Assembly (NCBI RefSeq): GCF_008017835.1
Contig: NZ_VRLT01000028.1
Span: forward strand, 1-64,000
DNA: 64,000 nt
DNA from: Mesonia sp. HuA40
Lineage (GTDB): Bacteria > Bacteroidota > Bacteroidia > Flavobacteriales > Flavobacteriaceae
Reading direction: 5' to 3'
Positions 54,746 to 63,014 of the stretch are shown one piece after another. Numbering within the stretch: the first letter of the stretch is position 1; each line of letters opens with the position of its first letter. Both the position numbers and the translations under genes were made by a program. The notes below the pieces were generated by a model, which had not been told where the DNA came from, made no database searches, and worked only from the letters and a program-made list of their open reading frames with translations.

Positions 54746-54777
54746 TTGAATTCATAGTATTTCTTTTAGTATTTTTG
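54746..54777 (+). promoter_or_regulatory. Promoter of the NifU-like gene
   Basis: TTG at 54746-54748, a 21-base spacer and TATTTTTG at 54770-54777 match the flavobacterial promoter consensus. The expected start of transcription falls after the first in-frame ATG (54779), so the second ATG at 54794 must be the true start. Confidence 0.7.
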
Positions 54778-54793
54778 TATGAAATTTAAAACT

Positions 54794-55708
54794 ATGGAAA
54801 ATTACAAGATTGAATTACAAAATACGTCAAATCCAGATATCCTAAAATTTGAAACCGACAGGTTTTTGGTCAATCATAAATCCTATGAATTTAACAATAT
54901 TGATGACGCCAAAGACTCCCCTTTAGCTCAAGCTCTTTTTCATTTACCCTTTGTAAAAACAGTTTATATCGCTCAAAATTTTGTAGCGATAAAGAAGTTT
55001 AACATCGCCCCCTGGTCTGAAATTCAAAATGAATTAAAGTCTAAAATAACCGATTTATTAAACCAAGGAACTAAAATTGTAAAAGATAAAAACCAAAATG
55101 AAAAAATAGCCATAACGGTTTATGCCGAGAGCACACCCAACCCGGCGGTTTTAAAATTTGTTGCAAACAAGAAACTGGTTCTACAAAGCATTGAGTTTAA
55201 AAATATAGACGAAACCAAGGATGCACCACTACCTCAAGCTCTTTTTCATTTCCCTTTTGTAAAGGAAGTGTTTTTAGATGATAACTATATTTCGATTACT
55301 AAATACGATATTGCAGAATGGAATGAAATCACTCTAGAATTAAGGGAGTTTATCAAAACTTATTTAGAAGAAGGCAAACCAGTACTAAATAAAGAAATAA
55401 AGCGCACCGAGTCAAATAAAGACACAGAAAAACCAAAAAGCCAAGCTGATAATTCAAAAGAATTAGATTCGGTATCAAAGCAAATAATTGCCGTGTTAGA
55501 GGAGTATGTGAAACCCGCCGTAGCTAGTGATGGCGGTAATATTATGTTTGATTCTTACGAAGCCAACACTAAAACGGTAAAAGTTATTTTGCAAGGCGCT
55601 TGTAGCGGCTGTCCTTCATCTACCATCACCTTAAAGAATGGTATTGAAAACGTTTTAAAAGAAATGTTACACGATAAAATTGGCCGTGTAGAAGCTGTAA
55701 ATGGCTAA
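54794..55708 (+). CDS. NifU-like Fe-S scaffold protein with duplicated N-terminal domain
   Basis: A 304-residue protein. Two Nfu N-terminal-like repeats fill about residues 1-90 and 105-190: SNPDILKFETDRFLV...SPLAQALFHLPFVKTVYI and TPNPAVLKFVANKKLV...APLPQALFHFPFVKEVFL. A Ser/Lys/Glu-rich linker leads to a NifU C-terminal domain with GACSGCPSSTITLKNGIE, whose CxxC binds a Fe-S cluster. It should deliver clusters to target enzymes. The frame opens at 54779, but promoter position favours 54794. Confidence 0.92.
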   Translation: MENYKIELQNTSNPDILKFETDRFLVNHKSYEFNNIDDAKDSPLAQALFHLPFVKTVYIAQNFVAIKKFNIAPWSEIQNELKSKITDLLNQGTKIVKDKNQNEKIAITVYAESTPNPAVLKFVANKKLVLQSIEFKNIDETKDAPLPQALFHFPFVKEVFLDDNYISITKYDIAEWNEITLELREFIKTYLEEGKPVLNKEIKRTESNKDTEKPKSQADNSKELDSVSKQIIAVLEEYVKPAVASDGGNIMFDSYEANTKTVKVILQGACSGCPSSTITLKNGIENVLKEMLHDKIGRVEAVNG

Positions 55709-55731
55709 TATTGTATAACCAAATAACTCAT

Positions 55732-55765
55732 AAAAAAAGGAGGCTCTCACGAGCCTCCTTTTTTA
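55732..55765. terminator. Bidirectional terminator between NifU-like and phosphate transporter genes
   Basis: AAGGAGGCTC (55737-55746) pairs with GAGCCTCCTT (55751-55760) around a TCAC loop, with A and T runs on both sides. It can serve both convergent genes. Confidence 0.93.
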
Positions 55766-55788
55766 TCAACTTATAACAGAATTTAAAT

Positions 55789-58041
55789 TTACAACTCTCT
55801 TTTTGCGTCTTGATAATAATCATCAAAAAGCTGCAGTAAATTCATGGTAGCGCTTATTAAATCTTTGGTCTCTAACAAGATACCAAAATAAAGCTTGGTG
55901 TTTTTAGGGCTGGTTTCTGAAGTTCTGATACGATTGATTTGCTTTTGAATTAACTCAGACACCTTGTTCATTAACTTCTGCTTTTCTTCCAGAATTCGGT
56001 TAATATTTTCAAACGAATGACTATCGAAGGTTTCAATGATGTCATCAAAAAGCACCTGCATATCCCGATCTACACTTTTTAAATCTCTAATTTGATTAAA
56101 CTTCAGGTTTTTATGATTATTGTTTACGTGTTTGTAACTTGATTGTGCTATAAGACCGATAGATTGTACCATGTCTTGCAAATAGTCTAAAAATAAGATA
56201 TAGAATTTACTAGCTTCAACCGAGTTATCTTCTAAAGACTTAATAAAATAGAAAACATTATCTTTCAACTCTTCTACTTCTCCATCAAGCTCGTTCAAGC
56301 GTTTCTTATCTTTTTTAAGTTTACTCAGATCGTGATAACCCAAATGGTTTATGACCTTACTATATCTTTTATTAATACCTTTAATTACATTGGAAACATT
56401 TTGCGAAGTCTCTTGAGTAATTTCATTAATAGTGATGATATCGCTTCTATTAAATCGCTTTTTACTTTGTTCTAGTCTCTTTTTACGATTATGAAGAATT
56501 GCTCCACGAACAATTAAAAATACTGCTAGACCAACTAATAATGAAATGGCTACCATGCCTCCGAACCAAATCACCAAAGCAAAAATCGCCGCTGCCACAA
56601 AAGCTACTAAAGCAGTAACAAACCAACCGCCAACTACATTAATCACACCTGCCACACGATAAACAGCACTTTCACGATCCCAAGCACGATCAGCAAGCGA
56701 AGTACCCATGGCTACCATAAAGGTAACATAAGTAGTAGACAAGGGTAACTTAAGATTAGTACCTATTGAAATTAAAATACTAGCAACAACCAAATTCACA
56801 GAAGCGCGTACCATATCAAAAGCAGGAGCATCAATTCTGCGATCATTCAATAATTCTTTAGGTTTTTGAAATTTAGATTCGATACTATTGGTTATACTAT
56901 TGGGTAGAATATGAGTAATACTGTTGCTAAAAATTACTGAATATCTTACAATAACCCTAGAGAGGCTATTCGGTTCAAAGCGTTCTGCCCCGTCTCCTTG
57001 TCTAGAAAGATTTATACCCGTATCTACAACCGCTCGGGCTTTACTCGAAAACCACAACGTAATAACCATTATGGCTCCAGCCCCTATCAAAAGTATTTCA
57101 GGGGTTTGCACCGCACCTGCAAGGCCGGTCATATCTAATTGTCCTGGTGCTTGGCCACTGGCCATCCAAATGTCGTAAGATTGCCAAGCTGCAATAGGAA
57201 CCCCTATAAAATTTACCAAATCATTCCCGGCAAAGGCCAAGGCTAGTGCAAAGGTCCCAATTACTATAATTGCTCTAAGGATATTTACTTTGAATAGGCT
57301 CATCATTAACTGGGAAACAAGTGTCCAGAACAAAAAACTAATCCCTATTATTATCAAGGTTTGATCGTTTACAAATTCTTTAACCGACCCTGGAATAAAA
57401 GAAATACTTTTCATCCCTTTAATAAAAATGAAATAAGTGATAGCCGTAATAGACACCCCTCCAAAAACAGACCCTACATATTTCATTTTACGTTCAAACT
57501 GAAAAGAAAATACTAACCGGGAGAGATATTGCACAATGGCTCCTACTGTAAATGCAATGAGCACAGAAAGCAAAATACCCATAATTATCTCTAAGGCCTT
57601 TGAAGTGTTTATATAATCATAAATAAGATTAAAACTCTGGGACTGCTCGTATAACTTGATTGCAGCTACACTTACCGCAGCTCCTAACAACTCAAATACA
57701 ATAGAAACTGTAGTTGAAGTAGGCAATCCTAAGGAATTAAAAAAGTCGAGCAATAGTACATCGGTAATCATAACTGCCAGAAAGATGATCATGATTTCAT
57801 CAAAATAAAATTGACTGGGATCAAAGATTCCTTTTCTGGCTACTTCCATAAGTCCGCTTGAAAAGATTGCTCCAACGGCCACCCCTATACTAGCTACAAT
57901 CATAATTGTCTTTAGGGAAATAGCTTTTGAACCAATGGCCGAATTTAGAAAGTTTACAGCATCATTACTTACCCCCACTACTAAATCTGTAATGGCTAAA
58001 GCAAATAATATAACTAAAACAATAATGTAAAAAGTTTCCAT
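55789..58041 (-). CDS. PiT family inorganic phosphate transporter fused to a PhoU-like domain
   Basis: A 750-residue protein. Residues about 1-525 hold the PiT transporter: the first repeat has VVGVSNDAVNFLNSAIGSKAI and later GLPTSTTVSIVFELLGAAVS; the second has FAGNDLVNFIGVPIAAWQS and LPLSTTYVTFMVAMGTSLADRAW. After a basic stretch the last 220 residues form a soluble helical domain (LDGEVEELKDNVFYFIKSLEDNS) that looks like PhoU/DUF47. PiT carriers import phosphate with protons or sodium. Carrying the PhoU-like part in the same chain suggests built-in control. It stands alone, divergent from the DUF255 gene. Confidence 0.92.
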   Translation of the reverse strand: METFYIIVLVILFALAITDLVVGVSNDAVNFLNSAIGSKAISLKTIMIVASIGVAVGAIFSSGLMEVARKGIFDPSQFYFDEIMIIFLAVMITDVLLLDFFNSLGLPTSTTVSIVFELLGAAVSVAAIKLYEQSQSFNLIYDYINTSKALEIIMGILLSVLIAFTVGAIVQYLSRLVFSFQFERKMKYVGSVFGGVSITAITYFIFIKGMKSISFIPGSVKEFVNDQTLIIIGISFLFWTLVSQLMMSLFKVNILRAIIVIGTFALALAFAGNDLVNFIGVPIAAWQSYDIWMASGQAPGQLDMTGLAGAVQTPEILLIGAGAIMVITLWFSSKARAVVDTGINLSRQGDGAERFEPNSLSRVIVRYSVIFSNSITHILPNSITNSIESKFQKPKELLNDRRIDAPAFDMVRASVNLVVASILISIGTNLKLPLSTTYVTFMVAMGTSLADRAWDRESAVYRVAGVINVVGGWFVTALVAFVAAAIFALVIWFGGMVAISLLVGLAVFLIVRGAILHNRKKRLEQSKKRFNRSDIITINEITQETSQNVSNVIKGINKRYSKVINHLGYHDLSKLKKDKKRLNELDGEVEELKDNVFYFIKSLEDNSVEASKFYILFLDYLQDMVQSIGLIAQSSYKHVNNNHKNLKFNQIRDLKSVDRDMQVLFDDIIETFDSHSFENINRILEEKQKLMNKVSELIQKQINRIRTSETSPKNTKLYFGILLETKDLISATMNLLQLFDDYYQDAKREL

Positions 58042-58159
58042 AAATTTGTTTACCTAATTGGGTGCAAAATTCCTGCTTTTATTTTTAATTACTTATCAAC
58101 CCAATGTTACCAAAACATTAATTTTCAATTTACCTTCTTCCCGAAAAAAAATAATAATT

Positions 58160-60172
58160 ATGATCAATTTTAAATCCAATAACCTCAAAAACTCCAATAG
58201 CCCTTATTTAAAACAACACGCCGACAACCCGATAAATTGGCAAGTGTGGAGTAATGACGTATTAAACTATGCTATTGAAAAAAATAAAATGCTGATAATT
58301 AGTATAGGTTATACTACCTGCCATTGGTGTCACGAAATGGAAAAAGAGGTATTCGAGAACAAGGAGGTAGCTAAATTTATGAATGAACATTTTGTTGCTA
58401 TAAAAGTAGATCGTGAGGTTCATCCCGAAGTCGACCATCTCTATATGCAAAGTCTGCAGCTTATGATTAAGCAAGGGGGTTGGCCCCTAAATATTATAGC
58501 CCTACCCAACAAGATGCCAGTTTGGGGTTGTACATTTTTAAAAGCGAAACCATGGTTAAGTGCCTTAATGCAGATAAATGCTTTGTTTGAAAAAGATCCT
58601 AATTCAATGCAAGAATACGCCGACACCTTAAAGGAAGGAGTATCAAAACTACAATTACCTAATATAAATGATAAAGAATTAAAGAAAAAAATAGATTTTG
58701 AATTGCTTATAAATAAATGGAAGAATCAACTCGATTACACCTATGGAGGTGACTTGGGCATCCCAAAGTTTATGATGCCTAATCAGCACTTATTTTTACT
58801 AAAATACGCTCATATTGCCCAAGACGATAATTTGAATAATTATCTTAAATTAAGTTTGAAAAAAATTGAACGCGGAGGAATCCATGATCATATTGAAGGC
58901 GGATTTTCACGCTATGCTCTAGATCAAAATTGGCATGTCCCACATTTTGAGAAAATGTTATATGACAACCTTCAACTCATCAACCTGTACCACCAAGCCT
59001 ATATTTTATTCCAAGAGAAATCCTTTAAAAAAACATATAAGAAAACACTCGCTTTCATTGACCAGCAATTGAGTGATAATGATTATTTGTGGTTTACTGC
59101 TCTAGATGCCGATAGCCTTAATTTAAAAGAAGAGCGCGAAGAAGGTGCATATTATACCTGGAAAAAAGAAGAACTCCAAGAATTACTAAAAGAAAAGTTT
59201 GAGTTATTTGCCAGTTACTTTAACATCAACCCGAAAGGGTATTGGGAGAATGGAAATTACATTTTATATAAAAGTCAATCCATTTCAAGCCTTGTAAAAT
59301 CATTTAATTTATCGAAGCTAGAGGCAGAAAATAAAATAAACGAATGCTTACAAACATTAAAAGCTAGCAAAGCAAAAAGAGCAAAACCACAACTAGACAA
59401 TAAAAAGATGCTATCGCTTAATGCCATGGCCATTACAACCTACTTGAATGTTTATAAAACAACACAAGAGCAACCTCTCCTATTGCGATGCCAAAATGCA
59501 ATAGATCGAATATTACAGCTCAACTACGATGGCAATAAGCTTTACAAGGAATTACACGAGCACCAAGATTCAAAAGCTGGCAGCTTAGAAGATTACGCGT
59601 TTTTTATTCAGGCCTTACTTAGTATGCATGAAGTTAGTCTAAAGCCTATTTATTTAAAGCTTTCTGAGGCTTTTATCCAGTATTGTTTTAAAAACTTTAA
59701 AAAAGAAACCGATATCTTTTTTTACTATTCTGAGATTCATAACGAAGATTTATTTATAAAACCAATTGCAGTTCGTGATAATGTTGTTCCTAGTGCCAAT
59801 GCTGTAATGAGTGAGAATCTGCATAAGCTGGCGCTGCTTACGGGCAAGTCAACATATCGAAAACAATTTGAGAAAATGCAAGATTGTATTTTGGCAGATA
59901 TTATTCACTCTCCTAGTGACTATTCTCAATGGCTACAAAACCAATTGAAACGAGATTATCCGTTTTTTTTGGTGAAAACCAATGAAAACTTGTGGTCTGC
60001 GTTTTGCAAAAGAAAAGCACTTATTAACTTTTATCGTACGATTAATACAAGCCAAAAAAGCACAAATAACACTGTAAAGGAAGAAATATTAATTTGCACA
60101 GAAAAAGCTTGCCTCCCTCCTGTATATAATACGCAGAAAGCCATAAAGCTCTTATTGAGTAATAATTATTAA
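58160..60172 (+). CDS. Thioredoxin-domain DUF255 protein (YyaL/spermatogenesis-associated 20-like)
   Basis: A 670-residue protein. An N-terminal thioredoxin-like DUF255 domain covers about 1-165: NSPYLKQHADNPINWQVWS, then TCHWCHEMEKEVFEN (CxxC) and VDREVHPEVDHLYM and GGWPLNIIALP. A six-hairpin glycosidase-like helical region follows (GGIHDHIEGGFSRYALDQNWHVPHFEKMLYDN). The biochemical function is not known. The frame is open from 58058, but the ATG at 58160 (MINFKSNNL) fits the family's start; the extra N-terminus would be odd. Confidence 0.92.
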   Translation: MINFKSNNLKNSNSPYLKQHADNPINWQVWSNDVLNYAIEKNKMLIISIGYTTCHWCHEMEKEVFENKEVAKFMNEHFVAIKVDREVHPEVDHLYMQSLQLMIKQGGWPLNIIALPNKMPVWGCTFLKAKPWLSALMQINALFEKDPNSMQEYADTLKEGVSKLQLPNINDKELKKKIDFELLINKWKNQLDYTYGGDLGIPKFMMPNQHLFLLKYAHIAQDDNLNNYLKLSLKKIERGGIHDHIEGGFSRYALDQNWHVPHFEKMLYDNLQLINLYHQAYILFQEKSFKKTYKKTLAFIDQQLSDNDYLWFTALDADSLNLKEEREEGAYYTWKKEELQELLKEKFELFASYFNINPKGYWENGNYILYKSQSISSLVKSFNLSKLEAENKINECLQTLKASKAKRAKPQLDNKKMLSLNAMAITTYLNVYKTTQEQPLLLRCQNAIDRILQLNYDGNKLYKELHEHQDSKAGSLEDYAFFIQALLSMHEVSLKPIYLKLSEAFIQYCFKNFKKETDIFFYYSEIHNEDLFIKPIAVRDNVVPSANAVMSENLHKLALLTGKSTYRKQFEKMQDCILADIIHSPSDYSQWLQNQLKRDYPFFLVKTNENLWSAFCKRKALINFYRTINTSQKSTNNTVKEEILICTEKACLPPVYNTQKAIKLLLSNNY

Positions 60173-60244
60173 CAAAAATTAAACGAATAAAAGTTTTAAA
60201 AAAGCAGTTTGTTCCATATAATGCAACAAACAAAAATTATAAAT

Positions 60245-61072
60245 ATGGAAATAACTGAATTTGAAAATTACGCAAAAGAGTATATCGATAAAATAATCGA
60301 TTTCTTACCTAATTTACTAGCCGCAATTGTCATCTTAATTATAGGATGGTGGCTTTCTAAAGTCATTGTTAAGTATGTAAGAAAAATTTTAAGCAAAAAA
60401 GATTACGGCATTGCTTTAGAGCAATTTCTTACTAAAATTATCGAATATACGCTTAAGATTCTCGTTTTCATTACAGCTATTAATCAAATCGGTATAGAGA
60501 CCACAAGTATAATTGCAGTTATTGGTGCTGCCACTTTAGCTATTGGTTTGGCTCTACAAGGTTCTTTGGCCAATTTTGCAGGAGGTGTGATTATAGTTAT
60601 TTTAAAGCCCTTTAGAATAGGCGACTGGATTGAGGCTCAAGGTGTTTCTGGATCTGTAAAAGAAATCTCTTTATTTTATACAAAAATAAATACATTCGGG
60701 AATCAATTGGTTACGGTTCCTAATGGCCCTTTAGCCAATGATAACATTACTAACTACACTGTTGAAGGAAAGCGTAAAGATGCTATTACTATAGGTATTT
60801 CTTATGATGCAGATATAAAACAAGCTAAAGATATTTTAGAAAACCTTATGCTAGAGCAGGAAAATATTATGCGTGATCCTGCACCACAAGTAGTTGTAAC
60901 AGAATTAGCCGATAATTCAGTTAATTTATCTTTACGTTTTTGGGCATTAAATGAGCATTTCTGGGACTGCCATTGGTATACCATCGAAGAGGCTAAAAGA
61001 AGATTGGATGCTGCCGAAATTGGTATTCCTTACCCTCAAAGAGACGTTCATATTATTAGCAAACCCGAATAA
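60245..61072 (+). CDS. mscS: Small-conductance mechanosensitive ion channel, MscS family
   Basis: A 275-residue MscS channel. Three helices fill about residues 15-115; the pore helix and hinge are AVIGAATLAIGLALQGSLANFAGGVIIVILKPFRIGDWIE. The beta domain has GNQLVTVPNGPLANDNITNYT and a C-terminal mixed domain follows. It opens on membrane stretch to release solutes. The frame is open from 60209, but ATG at 60245 (MEITEFENY) is the likely start. An inverted repeat GTTTGTT...AACAAAC lies at 60207-60231. Confidence 0.94.
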   Translation: MEITEFENYAKEYIDKIIDFLPNLLAAIVILIIGWWLSKVIVKYVRKILSKKDYGIALEQFLTKIIEYTLKILVFITAINQIGIETTSIIAVIGAATLAIGLALQGSLANFAGGVIIVILKPFRIGDWIEAQGVSGSVKEISLFYTKINTFGNQLVTVPNGPLANDNITNYTVEGKRKDAITIGISYDADIKQAKDILENLMLEQENIMRDPAPQVVVTELADNSVNLSLRFWALNEHFWDCHWYTIEEAKRRLDAAEIGIPYPQRDVHIISKPE

Positions 61073-61076
61073 GGGA

Positions 61077-61763
61077 TTACCCTAATTTGAAATCTTTCAA
61101 ATAAAACGGTTCAAAATAAGCGACGTCTTCTACGTCGCTTATTTTATATTTTCGCATAGCCAAAATACCTACTTCCTTTGCAGAAGGTTGTGCTTCAACA
61201 AAAGTAAAATTATCTTTAGACGTCAACTTTTCAGACAACTTACTTGTAGCTTCTCCCAAAAATAAAAGACGTTGGCTTTTTTCATCTTGAAAAGAATCTG
61301 CTTCAATTATTAAAGCTTCAACGGGTTTAATTGTGGTTAAGCCAGTATCAGATTTCGAATTCACCGAATAAAAACCGGCATAAACTTCCATTCGGCGAGC
61401 ATCTAGGCAAGATATAATTTTATCTACCTCTCCGTGCGTTTCTTTATTATACCGCATAGCTAGAGCCTCTAAAGTATCGACGGCAATAAGCGGAACGCCC
61501 AAGGCATAACACAAACCTTTAGCCGCCGACACCCCAATTCGTAATCCGGTATACGACCCTGGACCTTTACTTATGGCTACTGCATCTAAACTTTTTAATG
61601 AAAAACCATTGTCTTCAATTATTTTTTGAATAAAGGTATGAAGCAATTCAGCGTGGGAATATCCAGGAGTTCGATCTTCGATTAAATCTATTAACTTCTC
61701 ATCTTTCCACAACGCAACAGAACAATTGGTAGTTGTTGTTTCTAACGCTAATAATAATGCCAA
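61077..61763 (-). CDS. tsaB: tRNA threonylcarbamoyladenosine biosynthesis protein TsaB (TTG start)
   Basis: A 228-residue ASKHA-fold protein that supports TsaD in making the t6A base of ANN-decoding tRNAs. Motifs are LALETTTTNCSVALW at the start, YSHAELLHTFIQKII, AISKGPGSYTGLRIGVSAAKGLCYALGVPLI and CLDARRMEVYAGF. There is no in-frame ATG. TTG at 61763, one base after the adaptor gene's stop, gives the usual start MALLLALET; a further TTG at 61790 would overlap that gene. It is co-transcribed with the efflux genes. Confidence 0.92.
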   Translation of the reverse strand: MALLLALETTTTNCSVALWKDEKLIDLIEDRTPGYSHAELLHTFIQKIIEDNGFSLKSLDAVAISKGPGSYTGLRIGVSAAKGLCYALGVPLIAVDTLEALAMRYNKETHGEVDKIISCLDARRMEVYAGFYSVNSKSDTGLTTIKPVEALIIEADSFQDEKSQRLLFLGEATSKLSEKLTSKDNFTFVEAQPSAKEVGILAMRKYKISDVEDVAYFEPFYLKDFKLG

Positions 61764-61764
61764 T

Positions 61765-63012
61765 TTATTTCGATTTTTTAATTTCTTCAACCGCGTGACC
61801 GTCTTTTAATTTTTTAGTAACTAAACTATACGGACCTGTAATTATTTTATCTCCTTCTTTAAGACCTTCAATAATCTCAATATTGGTTTCATCTTGAATA
61901 CCGGTTTTTATGGCTTGTAACTTTGCTTCGCCTTCCTCTTTAATGAATACAGCTTCGTAAGTTTTGTCGTCTAAACCAGACGCGTTTGACTTGGTCGTAT
62001 CTGTTTTAATAACAATCGCGCTAATAGGAACCGCAAGAATGTCTTTTTTACTGTTTGTAATTATATCAACTGTGGCTGTCATCCCTGGTCTAAAGGGTGA
62101 ATAGTTCTCTCCTTTACCCGCTAATAAATCGGCATAAGATTCTTTTAAAATTTTCACTTTCACCTTAAAGTTAGTTACTTGATCGGCAGAAAGCGCATCG
62201 TTTGCAGAATTACTTATAGCCGTTACCAACCCCTTAAATTTTTTATCCAAGTAAGCGTCAACCTCCACTATAGCGGAATCACCTACATTAATTTTTACGA
62301 TATCATTCTCATTCACATCAACCTCAACTTCCATTTCATTCAAGTTGGCAACGCGTAATATCTCTGTACCCGCCATTTGCTGGGTTCCCACAACACGCTC
62401 GCCCAATTCGGCGTCCAATTTTGAAATTGTCCCCGACATGGGTGCATAAATTGTAGTTCTGCCTAAGTTATCTTGTGCTTCGTTAACCGTTGCTGCGGCA
62501 CTTTGTACATTAAAATAGGCGCTTTTTTGTGTGGCTTTTGCTACCTCATACCTAGATAAAACGGCATCCCATTCACTTTGTGAAATAACCCCTTTCTCAA
62601 ACAAAGTTTTGTTTCGGTTATAGTTAGCTTCAGCTTCTTTAAGGCTAGCCTTAGCTTGCTCTAAATTGGCTTTAATATTTTGGTAGCTAGCTTGCGAACG
62701 TTGTAGACTTGATTGGTATAAATCTGGATTAATTTTTACCAGTAAATCACCTTTTTCAACGCGTTGTCCTTCTTTTATAGGTAGTTCGATAATCTCACCC
62801 GAAACTTCAGAAGATAGTTTAACCTCTACCTCAGGCTGTATTTTACCCGTTGCTGACACCGTTTCTACCAAGTCCATTTTTTCTAAAAGGGATACCTCCA
62901 CTTGTTTAAGGTTATCTGCCTTTCCAAACCAACCCGCTTTTTTACCTCCTATTAAAAAGGCAATTAAAACCAATACACTTATTACAATTACAAGTATTTT
63001 CTTTTTTTTCAT
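61765..63012 (-). CDS. Efflux RND/ABC periplasmic adaptor subunit (HlyD/MacA type)
   Basis: A 415-residue membrane fusion protein. An N-terminal membrane helix (about 5-24) is followed by a lipoyl half (SGEIIELPIKEGQRVEKGDLLVKINPDLY), a long coiled-coil hairpin (about 85-175), the second lipoyl half (TTIYAPMSGTISKLDAELGERV) and beta-barrel domains. It joins an inner membrane pump to the TolC-like channel encoded 2 bases upstream. No pump gene lies in the window; it may be in front of the TolC gene or elsewhere. Long hairpin and motifs resemble MacA. Confidence 0.92.
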   Translation of the reverse strand: MKKKKILVIVISVLVLIAFLIGGKKAGWFGKADNLKQVEVSLLEKMDLVETVSATGKIQPEVEVKLSSEVSGEIIELPIKEGQRVEKGDLLVKINPDLYQSSLQRSQASYQNIKANLEQAKASLKEAEANYNRNKTLFEKGVISQSEWDAVLSRYEVAKATQKSAYFNVQSAAATVNEAQDNLGRTTIYAPMSGTISKLDAELGERVVGTQQMAGTEILRVANLNEMEVEVDVNENDIVKINVGDSAIVEVDAYLDKKFKGLVTAISNSANDALSADQVTNFKVKVKILKESYADLLAGKGENYSPFRPGMTATVDIITNSKKDILAVPISAIVIKTDTTKSNASGLDDKTYEAVFIKEEGEAKLQAIKTGIQDETNIEIIEGLKEGDKIITGPYSLVTKKLKDGHAVEEIKKSK

Positions 63013-63014
63013 TT

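Noticed and set aside
60207-60231. Inverted repeat GTTTGTT-N11-AACAAAC before mscS as an operator
   Set aside because: Seven-base arms in AT-rich DNA can arise by chance and I see no promoter box that it would overlap convincingly.
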